The translations under genes and the position numbers were made by a program. The notes below the pieces were generated by a model. The model searched no databases. It worked only from the letters and a program-made list of their open reading frames with translations, and was not told the DNA's origin. DNA of 15,674 bases from Burkholderiaceae bacterium. Lineage in GTDB: Bacteria; Pseudomonadota; Gammaproteobacteria; Burkholderiales; Burkholderiaceae_D. Location: contig JACMLV010000057.1 in NCBI GenBank assembly GCA_014379395.1, forward strand, positions 1 through 15,674, read 5' to 3'. Below are positions 1-6,847 of the stretch, piece by piece. Numbering within the stretch: position 1 is the first letter of the stretch; each line of letters begins with the position of its first letter.

Positions 1-174
1 CACCACCTCGCGCAGGGCATCGAAGCCGGCCGTGAAGACATCGGCCGGCAAACCGAAGCGTTCCAGCAGGCGCCGCGCGGCGACCGGGCCGACGCCGGCC
101 GTGTGCTGCAGGCGCAGCCAGCTGGCGATGTCGTCGTCCGGCTGCGCTGGGGGAGGGTTTTCCGTGGCATGCAC
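1..174 (-). CDS. dprA: DNA processing protein DprA, N-terminal part (cut by window edge)
   Basis: The first 58 codons of a leftward gene running off the window. DprA (Smf) loads RecA onto incoming single-stranded DNA during natural transformation. Only the N-terminal helical region is visible. Residues 19-41 hold the typical WLRLxxTxGVGPxxARxLLxxFG pattern, a helix-hairpin-helix-like segment; the Rossmann core lies outside the window. I chose the GTG at 174 because it is in the DprA frame and a GGAG sequence lies about 11 nt upstream, overlapping the stop codon of the LysM gene. The only ATG nearby, two bases downstream, is in a different frame and does not encode DprA. The gene starts 8 nt after the LysM gene stops, so the two are probably co-transcribed and translationally coupled. 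The family call from 58 residues is fairly secure; the start codon less so. Confidence 0.8.
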   Translation of the reverse strand, partial: MHATENPPPAQPDDDIASWLRLQHTAGVGPVAARRLLERFGLPADVFTAGFDALREVV

Positions 175-182
175 GGCGGGTT

Positions 183-1277
183 TTACTCCGGCGAGTTGGC
201 GACGTCGCCGACCTGCACCGGCTCGGTCACCTGCATGACCAGTCCATAAGAGATGTGCTGGAACACGCGGAAGATGAACAAGCTGCCGTACTGCTCATCG
301 GGCAACTTGACCTGCGGTTTCTGCCCGATCCAGTTCTTCTTCGCGCTGGGGTCGGGGACCGTCTGCCCGAGATGGTACAGCTGCAGCACGCTGCCGATAT
401 CGAGTCCGTCAAGCGCGCCGCGGTTGACGCTGACGACGCTGTTTTGCCCGGCGTACGTGACGCCGCCGCCGTAAATCGACATCACGCGCGCGTCGACCTT
501 GCGCGCCGGCGGATGCGGCGCGTAGTTGCGGATCGGCGAAGGCGGCGCCTGCAGCAGCTGGTCGCCGACGCCCATTTCCTGCTTGGCCTCGGTGACGGTG
601 AAGGTGTGCACGTCGGAGGCGTCCTGCGCCCTGGCGTCGCGCAGCCGCATCGAACCCAGATAAAACGCCTCGTAGCCGAGCACGGCGCGGGTGACCGGAT
701 CGGTCAGCGGCTGGCCCGGACGGAACACCTGGAACGCGGTGCCGCCTTTGAGCTCGCCGCGCACGTAGGCCTTGTCGTCCTTGCCCAGATACAGATGGTT
801 TTCCTCGGTCGCGATGATGCGCGGCGCGGTGCTCAGTTCGTCGGATTCGATGATCAAAGGCTGCGACAGGAACGGTTCGATCACGCCGGCCGGAATCGAC
901 GGCACCGCGTCCTTGCCGAGCCCCTCGGTGCGCAATTGCGGCGACAGGCGGGTCGTGCCGGACCGGCCCAGGCCGTCTTCGCCGAGCGGGCGGCCGAGCC
1001 GCAGGCGGCCGGCGGCGCGGTCGAAAACCACCAGCTGCCCCGGATAAATCCAGTGCGGATCGCGGATCTGGTCGCGGTTCAGGCCCCACACCTCGCCCCA
1101 GCACCATGGATGTTCGAGAAAGCGGCCCGAGATATCCCACAAGGTGTCGCCGCGCACGACGACGTGCTGATCGGGAGCGTTCGGCAGGAAAGCGCAGGTC
1201 GCCGCCTGGGCCCCGGCCGCCGCCGAAAACAGCGTGGCGATGGCAATGCGCGCGCCGACTGTGCTAAAATTTTTCAT
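183..1277 (-). CDS. Secreted LysM-domain protein upstream of dprA
   Basis: A 364-residue exported protein, presumably peptidoglycan-associated. Residues 1-25 form a signal peptide: Lys near the N terminus, hydrophobic IAIATLFSAAAG, then an AQA cleavage site. Residues 38-86 form one LysM domain (HVVVRGDTLWDIS at the start, YPGQLVVF at the end), which binds glycan strands. The remaining roughly 275 residues match no domain I can name. They look beta-rich and include a Gly-rich turn (YGGGVTYAGQN) and a conserved-looking C-terminal block ending VTEPVQVGD. Start choice is uncertain: in-frame ATGs exist at 1301, 1289 and 1277. I prefer 1277 because the signal peptide then begins MKNF and a GGA lies 7 nt upstream; the longer versions have no ribosome site. 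The gene directly precedes dprA, an arrangement I recall from betaproteobacteria, though nothing in the sequence ties it to competence. Its biochemical role is unknown. Confidence 0.85.
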   Translation of the reverse strand: MKNFSTVGARIAIATLFSAAAGAQAATCAFLPNAPDQHVVVRGDTLWDISGRFLEHPWCWGEVWGLNRDQIRDPHWIYPGQLVVFDRAAGRLRLGRPLGEDGLGRSGTTRLSPQLRTEGLGKDAVPSIPAGVIEPFLSQPLIIESDELSTAPRIIATEENHLYLGKDDKAYVRGELKGGTAFQVFRPGQPLTDPVTRAVLGYEAFYLGSMRLRDARAQDASDVHTFTVTEAKQEMGVGDQLLQAPPSPIRNYAPHPPARKVDARVMSIYGGGVTYAGQNSVVSVNRGALDGLDIGSVLQLYHLGQTVPDPSAKKNWIGQKPQVKLPDEQYGSLFIFRVFQHISYGLVMQVTEPVQVGDVANSPE

Positions 1278-1539
1278 TGATTTGTCCATTAGGTGCGGCA
1301 TGACGGAAGCGCCGAAGCGTCTTCGGGCCGGCTCGCGCGACTGGCAAAACAGCAGTGCCGGAGAGTCGATAAGGCTTGCCGAACAGAATCAAATTCTGCC
1401 CATAAAACCTTGAACTAGCAAGAGAAACCGCGCTCTGAGACTACAGGCGCCGGGCCGCGGCCGGTTCTGTTGTCAGCCCGCCCCGCGCCAGGCGCCGCCA
1501 GCCGGTTCCGCCCGCACCAACTTAACCTGCCAAAGCCGT
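1278..1539. other. Divergent intergenic region between LysM gene and def
   Basis: About 260 nt that must hold the promoters for the leftward LysM-dprA unit and the rightward def-fmt unit. No convincing sigma-70 pair is visible for either direction. The most AT-rich part (about 1381-1430) contains TTGCCG at 1376 and CATAAA at 1401 for the + strand, but the 19-nt spacing is poor. The half next to def is GC-rich and featureless. A small perfect dyad at 1384-1398 is listed separately. Confidence 0.5.
1384..1398. promoter_or_regulatory. Small perfect dyad in the LysM/def divergent region
   Basis: CAGAAT-caa-ATTCTG: 6-bp perfect arms with a 3-nt centre, in the AT-rich core of the divergent intergenic region. 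The position suits an operator or a promoter element shared by both directions. It is short enough to occur by chance, and no known regulator consensus fits it convincingly. Confidence 0.2.
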
Positions 1540-2082
1540 ATGTCGATTCTAAATATTCTCCGCTATCCCGATCCGCGCCTGCATAAAGTCGCCCAACCCG
1601 TGACCCGTTTCGACGCCCGCCTCGAACGCCTGGTGGCCGACATGGCCGAGACCATGTACGACGCGCCCGGCGTCGGCCTGGCCGCCTCGCAAGTGGACGT
1701 GCACGAGCAACTGCTCATCATCGACACCAGCGAAACCAAGGACGCGCTGCAAGTGTTCATCAACCCGGAAGTGCTCTGGGCCAGCGAAGAGATGCAAGTC
1801 TACGACGAGGGCTGCCTGTCGGTGCCGGGCGTGTACGACGGCGTCACGCGGCACGCCGAAGTGAAGGTGCGCGCGCTCGACCTGCGGGGCCAGCCGTTCG
1901 AGGTCGAGGCCGACGGCCTGCTTGCCGTCTGCATCCAGCACGAGATGGACCACCTGCTGGGCAAGGTGTTCGTCGACTACCTGTCGCCCTTGAAGCGCAA
2001 CCGGATCAAGAGCAAGATGGTCAAGGAAATGCGCGGCATCGAGCGCGAAGCGGCGCTGCGCGCGCAAGGTCGGCGTTTTTAA
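1540..2082 (+). CDS. def: Peptide deformylase
   Basis: Removes the formyl group from the N-terminal Met of nascent proteins at the ribosome exit; a Fe(II)- or Zn-dependent amidohydrolase. All three family motifs are present in the 180 residues: GVGLAASQV at 44-52 (Gln51 stabilises the transition state), EGCLSVP at 90-96 (metal ligand Cys92) and QHEMDH at 133-138 (metal ligands His134 and His138, catalytic Glu135). The length and the opening MSILNILRYPDPRLH match type 1 proteobacterial deformylases, so the ATG at 1540 is well supported even though no Shine-Dalgarno sequence precedes it. It lies 125 nt upstream of fmt on the same strand, the classical pairing of the enzyme that adds the formyl group and the one that removes it. 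A hairpin sits in the gap between them. Confidence 0.97.
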   Translation: MSILNILRYPDPRLHKVAQPVTRFDARLERLVADMAETMYDAPGVGLAASQVDVHEQLLIIDTSETKDALQVFINPEVLWASEEMQVYDEGCLSVPGVYDGVTRHAEVKVRALDLRGQPFEVEADGLLAVCIQHEMDHLLGKVFVDYLSPLKRNRIKSKMVKEMRGIEREAALRAQGRRF

Positions 2083-2145
2083 GCACCGCGCGTTGAAACA
2101 CCATTGCGCGCCAATTACCTTGTCCGCATGATAGATTTCCGCTCC

Positions 2146-2169
2146 AGCGCCGCCGTTCCAGGCGGCGCT
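2146..2169 (+). other. GC-rich hairpin in the def-fmt spacer
   Basis: A perfect 9-bp inverted repeat: arms 2146-2154 and 2161-2169 (AGCGCCGCC / GGCGGCGCT) around a 6-nt loop GTTCCA. It lies about 40 nt before the fmt start codon. There is no U tract after it, so it is not a standard intrinsic terminator. It could be an mRNA processing or stabilising structure that separates def and fmt expression. Confidence 0.4.
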
Positions 2170-2207
2170 TCAGCATCCCCCGTACCCAGCCCCAGCCAAG
2201 GAATGCC

Positions 2208-3164
2208 ATGAAAGTCGTTTTCGCCGGAACCCCGGACTTCGCCGCGCTCGCGCTTCAAGCCCTGCATGAAGCCGGCTTCGAGATTCCCCTGGTGCTGACC
2301 CAGCCCGACCGTCCCGCCGGGCGCGGCATGCAGCTGCACGCCTCCAGCGTCAAGCAATATGCGCAGAAGCACGGCATCGAGGTGCTGCAACCGCTGTCGC
2401 TGCGCCAGGACAGCGCCGACCCGCAGCGCGCCGCCGAGGCCAAGGCCGCCCACGAACGCCTGCTGGCCACCGACTACGACGTGATGGTGGTCGCCGCCTA
2501 CGGCCTGATCCTGCCGCGCAGCACGCTAGCCATCAAGCCCTGCATCAACATCCACGGCTCGCTGCTGCCGCGCTGGCGCGGCGCCGCGCCGATCCACCGT
2601 GCCATCGAGGCCGGCGACGACGAGACCGGCGTGACCATCATGCAGATGGAGGAAGGACTCGACACCGGCGCCATGCTCGGCGTCGAGCGCGTCACCATCG
2701 AAGCGCGCGACAACACCGGCACGCTGCACGACAAGCTGGCCGCCCTGGGCGCCAAGATGATCGTCGCCACGCTGCGCAAAATGGAGCAGGGTCCGCTCGA
2801 AGCGGTGCCGCAGCCGGAGGCCGGCGTGACCTACGCCGCCAAGATCGGCAAGGACGAGGCGGCGCTCGACTTCTCCCTGTCGGCGCTCGAACTGGGCCTG
2901 AAAATCCGCGCCTTCAACCCCTTCCCCGGCGCCACCGTCCGGGTCGGCGGCACCACCATCAAGCTGTGGTCGGCCGAAGTGCTCGAAGCCGACAGCGCCG
3001 AGCCGCCCGGCGAAGTGGTGGCGGCCGACGCCCAGCACGGCATCATCGTCGCCTGCGGCGCCGGCTCGCTGCGCCTGACCGAACTGCAAAAGCCGGGCGG
3101 CAAGCGCCTGCCGGCGGCCGAGTTCATCAAGGGTTTCCCGATCGACGGCGCCGTCTTCGTCTAA
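2208..3164 (+). CDS. fmt: Methionyl-tRNA formyltransferase
   Basis: Transfers a formyl group from 10-formyltetrahydrofolate to Met-tRNA(fMet), allowing bacterial translation initiation. The 318 residues cover both domains. The N-terminal Rossmann-type formyltransferase domain (about 1-200) opens MKVVFAGTPDFA and contains AYGLILP at 97-103 and NIHGSLLPRWRGAAP from 114. The catalytic residues Asn114, His116 and Asp152 (in LDTGAM) are all present. The C-terminal OB-fold tRNA-binding domain spans roughly 205-315 and contains RAFNPFPGA. The ATG at 2208 has an AAGGA ribosome site 5 nt upstream. The length matches the family. The gene is followed after only 4 nt by a LysR-type regulator, not by rsmB or htpX, which often follow fmt in related genomes. 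Confidence 0.97.
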   Translation: MKVVFAGTPDFAALALQALHEAGFEIPLVLTQPDRPAGRGMQLHASSVKQYAQKHGIEVLQPLSLRQDSADPQRAAEAKAAHERLLATDYDVMVVAAYGLILPRSTLAIKPCINIHGSLLPRWRGAAPIHRAIEAGDDETGVTIMQMEEGLDTGAMLGVERVTIEARDNTGTLHDKLAALGAKMIVATLRKMEQGPLEAVPQPEAGVTYAAKIGKDEAALDFSLSALELGLKIRAFNPFPGATVRVGGTTIKLWSAEVLEADSAEPPGEVVAADAQHGIIVACGAGSLRLTELQKPGGKRLPAAEFIKGFPIDGAVFV

Positions 3165-3168
3165 GACG

Positions 3169-4071
3169 ATGGATCAGCTGGCCGCGCTGCGGGCCCTGCG
3201 GCGCGTGGTCGAACTGGGCGGCTTCACGGCCGCCGCCGAGGCGCTCGGCGTGTCGCACAGCGCCGTGTCGCGCCAGATCCGCCAGCTGGAAACCCGGCTC
3301 GGCGCGCAACTACTCAACCGCACCACCCGGCGCTTCGCGCTGACCGCCGCCGGCGCCGACTATTACGCCGCCAGCCGCCACATTCTGGACGCCCTCGACG
3401 AGGCCGACCGCGCCGTCGGCGCGCATCAGGCGCGCCCGTCCGGCAGCCTGCGCATCAACGCGCCGATGGCCTTCGGCACGCTGGAACTGGCCGGCTGGCT
3501 GCCGCAATTCATCGCCCGCTATCCCGAGCTGCGAGTCGACCTGGTGTGCAACGACCGCATCGTCGACCTGATCGACGACGGCTTCGACGTCGCGCTGCGC
3601 CTGACGCGCGAGCTGCCCGATTCGACCCTGATCGCGCGCCGCCTGACCAGCAGCCGCGTCATGCTCGTCGCCGCGCCCGCCTATCTGGAACGGCACGGCG
3701 CGCCGCAGCAGCCGGCCGACCTGCTGCGCCACAATTGCCTGACCTACACCCAAGTCGACAAGCCGAGGGATTGGCGCTTCACCGGGCCGGACGGCGCGGC
3801 GCACCAGGTGAGCGTGAGCGGCAACTTACAGGCCAATACCGGCATCGCCCTGCGCGCGGCCGCGCTCGGCGGACTGGGGATCGCCACCACCGCATCCTTC
3901 ATCGTGCACCAGGACTTGCGGCGCGGCGAGCTGGTGCCGGTGTTGCCGGACTACCTGATCCGGCCGCGCGATCTGTACGCGCTGTATCCGCAAAACCGGC
4001 ATCTGTCGCCCAAGGTGCGCGCCTTCGTCGACTTCGCCGCCGAGCTGTACCGCGAGCGCGGCTGGGACTGA
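3169..4071 (+). CDS. LysR-type transcriptional regulator
   Basis: A 300-residue LysR-type regulator. Residues 1-60 form the winged helix-turn-helix (FTAAAEALGVSHSAVSRQIRQLE, split here as FTAAAEALGVS then HSAVSRQIRQLE). Residues 88-295 form the periplasmic-binding-protein-like effector domain, with DGFDVALRL at 137-145 and LIARRL at 154-159, typical of the CrgA/DmlR-like branch. It starts 4 nt after the fmt stop, with no clear ribosome site of its own, so translation may be coupled to fmt. It converges on the cysteine hydrolase/tautomerase operon to its right, with 28 nt between stops. A LysR-like binding site upstream of that operon (5207-5231) makes the operon its likeliest local target, but this is inference. 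The effector is unknown. Confidence 0.93.
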   Translation: MDQLAALRALRRVVELGGFTAAAEALGVSHSAVSRQIRQLETRLGAQLLNRTTRRFALTAAGADYYAASRHILDALDEADRAVGAHQARPSGSLRINAPMAFGTLELAGWLPQFIARYPELRVDLVCNDRIVDLIDDGFDVALRLTRELPDSTLIARRLTSSRVMLVAAPAYLERHGAPQQPADLLRHNCLTYTQVDKPRDWRFTGPDGAAHQVSVSGNLQANTGIALRAAALGGLGIATTASFIVHQDLRRGELVPVLPDYLIRPRDLYALYPQNRHLSPKVRAFVDFAAELYRERGWD

Positions 4072-4099
4072 TCGCCGGCCCTCCACCGCCTCATCATCA

Positions 4100-4507
4100 T
4101 CAAGCCGCCTCGAGCGTCTTGCGCACGGCCCGGTATTGCTGCGTCAAACCGCCATAGCCCCAGGCCGCCGCGCGCGCGTCATGCACATGGACATAGCTGG
4201 TCTCGTGCAAATTGCCCATCTCCGCGCCCAGCTCGCGGAACACCGCCGCCAGAAACGCCGCCTTCTCGGACGCGGTATTGGTTTCGTCGGTGATCAGGAT
4301 ATCGAGGAAGAAACTGGCCTTGCCCTGCGCGGCCAGCGTCTGGCCGCCGACGATCCAGTGGGCCGGATCGACGTGCGCGATGGCGACCGAAGTCAGCGCC
4401 GGGTCCTTGTGCAAAATCTCCGCCGTCAGTCCCGCCAGCGTGGCGGCGACGCGGGCCGACCGCGCCGCATCCGGCGCGCCCGACAGTGTCAGTTTCAGGA
4501 TTGGCAT
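4100..4507 (-). CDS. 4-oxalocrotonate tautomerase-family protein
   Basis: A 135-residue protein of the tautomerase superfamily, whose members use the N-terminal proline exposed after Met removal as catalytic base. The sequence begins MPILKLTLSG, giving that Pro directly after Met. It is about twice the length of a classical 4-OT subunit (around 62 residues), so it resembles the longer family members. The C-terminal half contains NLHETSYVHVHD (99-110) and AWGYGGLTQQ. The start at 4507 lies inside the end of the upstream cysteine hydrolase gene: the frames overlap by 13 nt, implying translational coupling. The stop is the first of four consecutive in-frame TGA codons. No obvious ribosome site is needed given the overlap. 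The substrate cannot be read from the sequence; a ring-cleavage or amide-degradation intermediate is a reasonable guess only. Confidence 0.88.
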   Translation of the reverse strand: MPILKLTLSGAPDAARSARVAATLAGLTAEILHKDPALTSVAIAHVDPAHWIVGGQTLAAQGKASFFLDILITDETNTASEKAAFLAAVFRELGAEMGNLHETSYVHVHDARAAAWGYGGLTQQYRAVRKTLEAA

Positions 4508-5130
4508 GGCAGCTCCCCCAACGGCAACTCGAGGATGGCGTCGGTGCGCAACACCTCGGCGAAATTGTCGGCCAGCGCCGTCAACTCCGCATGGTGCAGC
4601 TCGGCGGCGCCGACGACGCGCCCATCCCAGCCCGGCAAGGCGCGCGTGGCGCAGGCGTCGGCGGCGACGATATTGTTGTAGCTGAGCGGGCCGAACTGGC
4701 GCGCGTCGCGCGCCGCCGTCGACACGCACATATGCGTCATCAGGCCGCCGATGATCAAGGTGCGGATCCCGCGCGCCTGCAATTGCGCGTGCAGGTCGGT
4801 GCTGGCGAAGCTGCTGGTGGTCGTCTTGCGCAGCACATGGTGGTGCGCGGCCGGCCGCAGCTCGGCATGGAAATCGTCCATGCCGCCGCCCTCGGCGAAC
4901 AGCGGGCCGCCGCGCGCGCCGATATGCTGGACATGAAACACCGGCATGCCATGCGCATCGGCCAGCGCGACCAGGCGGCGGGCGTTGCGCAGCGCGGCCA
5001 AGCCGTCCGGGATCGGCAGGCGGCCGCTGAAATACTCGTTTTGAAAATCGATCAGCAACAAAGCCGTGCCGCCGGCCTCGATTGCGGTGGTGGCGCGGGC
5101 GCCGGCGATGCTGCGCAGGGTTGGATTCAT
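4495..5130 (-). CDS. Isochorismatase-family cysteine hydrolase
   Basis: A 211-residue cytosolic hydrolase of the isochorismatase-like superfamily, whose members hydrolyse C-N amide bonds (nicotinamidase, N-carbamoylsarcosine or maleamate amidohydrolase) or vinyl ethers. The Asp-Lys-Cys catalytic set is visible: Asp28 in LLLIDFQNEY, Lys102 in LRKTTTSSF and Cys135 in GLMTHMCVSTAARDA, which also carries the usual cis-peptide region before the Cys. The ATG at 5130 has an AGGAG ribosome site 7 nt upstream. It is the first gene of an operon with the tautomerase, and its last 13 nt overlap that gene. The conserved Cys makes amidohydrolase or related activity more likely than true isochorismatase, which has no such Cys. 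The exact substrate is unknown. Confidence 0.92.
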   Translation of the reverse strand: MNPTLRSIAGARATTAIEAGGTALLLIDFQNEYFSGRLPIPDGLAALRNARRLVALADAHGMPVFHVQHIGARGGPLFAEGGGMDDFHAELRPAAHHHVLRKTTTSSFASTDLHAQLQARGIRTLIIGGLMTHMCVSTAARDARQFGPLSYNNIVAADACATRALPGWDGRVVGAAELHHAELTALADNFAEVLRTDAILELPLGELPCQS

Positions 5131-5160
5131 GTGGGGGCTCCTGGTTGAAAAAGTGAGCCC

Positions 5161-5166
5161 ATCTTA
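5161..5166 (-). promoter_or_regulatory. Candidate -10 box of the hydrolase/tautomerase operon
   Basis: Read leftwards this is TAAGAT, 31 nt before the start codon at 5130. No acceptable -35 hexamer lies 16-18 nt upstream, where the sequence is GC-rich. A weak -35 with a dyad centred about 65 bp upstream of the implied start fits an activator-dependent promoter. Confidence 0.4.
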
Positions 5167-5206
5167 GGCCCGCCCCGGGCGCCGCGGTAGCCGTGGCCGC
5201 GCACAG

Positions 5207-5231
5207 GATTTGTGCATATTTCGCACAAATC
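5207..5231. promoter_or_regulatory. Perfect 25-bp dyad, candidate LysR-type binding site
   Basis: GATTTGTGC-atatttc-GCACAAATC: 9-bp perfect arms (5207-5215 and 5223-5231) around a 7-nt AT-rich centre. It contains TGC-N7-GCA, which is the T-N11-A core known for LysR-type regulators. Its centre is about 65 bp upstream of the transcription start implied by the TAAGAT at 5166-5161, the standard place for the LysR recognition site. It is also about 85 bp upstream of the trhP -10 box, so a role there cannot be excluded. Confidence 0.6.
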
Positions 5232-5314
5232 GAGAGGCCGCGCGCCCTGCGCTCGGAGCGTGTCGGGGCCGTCCCGCCACTTGCCCGCCGACGGCTGAGA
5301 TGGCATGAAAACGC

Positions 5315-5320
5315 TATAAT
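5315..5320 (+). promoter_or_regulatory. Consensus -10 box for trhP
   Basis: A perfect TATAAT, 35 nt before the trhP start codon. No recognisable -35 hexamer lies at 16-18 nt spacing (CGGCTG at 17), and there is no extended TG. The implied start near 5325-5328 gives a leader of about 28 nt that lacks a Shine-Dalgarno sequence. It also rules out the upstream in-frame ATG that overlaps the box itself. Confidence 0.5.
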
Positions 5321-5354
5321 GGCAATCGACCAAAATTTTCCGCCCCGCCCCGCC

Positions 5355-6719
5355 ATGCTCAAAGCTCCCGAACTCCTCCTGCCCGCCGGCTCGCTGGCCA
5401 AGATGCACGCCGCCTTCGATTTCGGCGCCGACGCCGTCTACGCCGGCCAGCCGCGCTACAGCCTGCGCGTGCGCAACAACGATTTTTCGACGCCGGCCGC
5501 GCTGGCCGAGGGGATCGGCCAGGCGCACGCGCGCGGCAAGCAGTTTTTTGTCGCGAGCAACATCTTCGCCCACAACGCCAAGCTGAAGACCTATCTGAAC
5601 GACATGACGGCGGTGATCGAGATGAAGCCGGACGCTTTGATCATGGCCGACCCCGGCCTGATCATGATGGTGCGCGACAAGTGGCCGGAGGTGCCGGTGC
5701 ACCTGTCGGTGCAGGCCAACGCGGTGAACTGGGCCGACGTCAAGTTCTGGCACCGGATGGGCCTGACGCGCGTGATCCTGTCGCGCGAGCTGTCGCTCGA
5801 CGAGGTCGAGGAAATCCGCCAGCGCTGCCCGGAAATGGAACTCGAGGTGTTCGTCCACGGCGCGCTGTGCATCGCCTATTCGGGGCGCTGCCTGCTGTCG
5901 GGCTACTTCACCCACCGCGATTCGAACCAGGGCGCCTGCACCAATTCCTGCCGCTGGGACTACAAGGTCGAGGGCGCGCAGGAGGACGCCAGCGGCGACC
6001 TGGCCCGCATCCCGGTCGAAACCATCCAGCTCAACTACCGCAAGGCGCTCGAAGAAGCCGACCAGCCGTTCTCGTCGCTGGGCGACATGCCGCGCCATCC
6101 GCTGGCCGACCAGCCCTATCTGATCGAGGAATCCGAGCGGCCCGGCCAGATGATGCCGATCATCGAAGACGAGCACGGCACCTACATCATGAATTCGAAG
6201 GACTTGCGCGCCGTCGAGCACGTCGAGCGGCTGGTCAAGATCGGCGTCGACTCGCTCAAGATCGAAGGGCGCACCAAGTCGCTCTACTACGCCGCCCGCA
6301 CCGCCCAGGTGTACCGCCGCGCGATCGACGACGCCGTCGCCGGCCGGCCATTCGACATCAACCTGCTGGGCGAGCTGCACGGCCTGGCCAACCGCGGCTA
6401 CACCGACGGCTTCTACCAGCGCCACCACACGCAGGACCACCAGAACTACATGAAGGGCGCGTCCGAGGCGCACCGCAGCCAGTACGTCGGCGACGTGCGC
6501 TCGGTGACGGACGGCTGGGCCACGGTCGAGGTGAAGAACCGCTTCTCGGTCGGCGACCAGCTGGAGGTGATCCATCCGTCGGGCAACCTGAACGTGCCGC
6601 TGACGCAAATGCGCGCGCAGGACGGCAGCGCCATCACGGTCGCGCCCGGCAGCGGCCACCTGGTGCAAATCCCGCTCGACGCGCGCTTCGAGCGCGCCCT
6701 GCTGGCGCGCTACCTGTAA
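5355..6719 (+). CDS. trhP: tRNA 5-hydroxyuridine modification protein TrhP (U32 peptidase family, YegQ)
   Basis: A 454-residue U32-family protein; E. coli YegQ/TrhP is almost the same length. TrhP makes 5-hydroxyuridine at the wobble position U34 of tRNAs, using prephenate-derived chemistry and an iron-sulfur cluster; it is not a true peptidase. The start MLKAPELLLPAG aligns with YegQ (MFKPELLSPAG). FGADAVYAGQPRYSLRVRN follows at 23-41. The U32 signature EVFVHGALCIAYSGRC spans 164-179. Four cysteines suited to cluster binding are Cys172, Cys179, Cys195 and Cys199. NSKDLRA (280-286) and SLKIEGR (300-306) are further family landmarks, and the C-terminal 80 residues form the U32 beta-barrel. The frame stays open to 5193, but the promoter box and family alignment support 5355. 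No ribosome site is visible. Confidence 0.94.
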   Translation: MLKAPELLLPAGSLAKMHAAFDFGADAVYAGQPRYSLRVRNNDFSTPAALAEGIGQAHARGKQFFVASNIFAHNAKLKTYLNDMTAVIEMKPDALIMADPGLIMMVRDKWPEVPVHLSVQANAVNWADVKFWHRMGLTRVILSRELSLDEVEEIRQRCPEMELEVFVHGALCIAYSGRCLLSGYFTHRDSNQGACTNSCRWDYKVEGAQEDASGDLARIPVETIQLNYRKALEEADQPFSSLGDMPRHPLADQPYLIEESERPGQMMPIIEDEHGTYIMNSKDLRAVEHVERLVKIGVDSLKIEGRTKSLYYAARTAQVYRRAIDDAVAGRPFDINLLGELHGLANRGYTDGFYQRHHTQDHQNYMKGASEAHRSQYVGDVRSVTDGWATVEVKNRFSVGDQLEVIHPSGNLNVPLTQMRAQDGSAITVAPGSGHLVQIPLDARFERALLARYL

Positions 6720-6730
6720 CGCCGACAGCG

Positions 6731-6748
6731 GCCGGGCGCCCGCCCGGC
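6731..6748 (+). terminator. Hairpin after trhP, weak terminator candidate
   Basis: GCCGGGC-gccc-GCCCGGC: a 7-bp perfect GC stem with a 4-nt loop, 11 nt after the trhP stop. No U tract follows (GCGCCTTCCC), so it may only mark the mRNA end or act with Rho. It suggests trhP and the next gene are separate transcription units. Confidence 0.35.
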
Positions 6749-6847
6749 GCGCCTTCCCAAAATGGGTGTATCTGTCTTGGCTGCATGCCCGTCTAAAACG
6801 GCAGGCAGGGCGAACCGCGCCCGCCAGCAACCTCATTCGGAGCACTT

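Noticed and set aside
255..1280. A 341-codon + strand open frame opposite the LysM gene
   Set aside because: Low-complexity Ala/Arg/Val composition and no motif. The - strand frame has a signal peptide and a LysM domain.
5135..5160. GGGCTC/GAGCCC hairpin that could cover the ribosome site of the cysteine hydrolase gene
   Set aside because: With the TAAGAT at 5166-5161 as -10 box, the upstream arm would lie at or before the transcription start and so not be in the mRNA.
5319..5354. An upstream ATG at 5319 as an alternative trhP start
   Set aside because: It overlaps the consensus TATAAT, so it would precede the transcript, and the added 12 residues have no counterpart in YegQ.
5127..6845. 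A 572-codon - strand open frame opposite trhP
   Set aside because: A shadow of trhP with Val/Asp/His-rich antisense composition. trhP has family motifs along its whole length.
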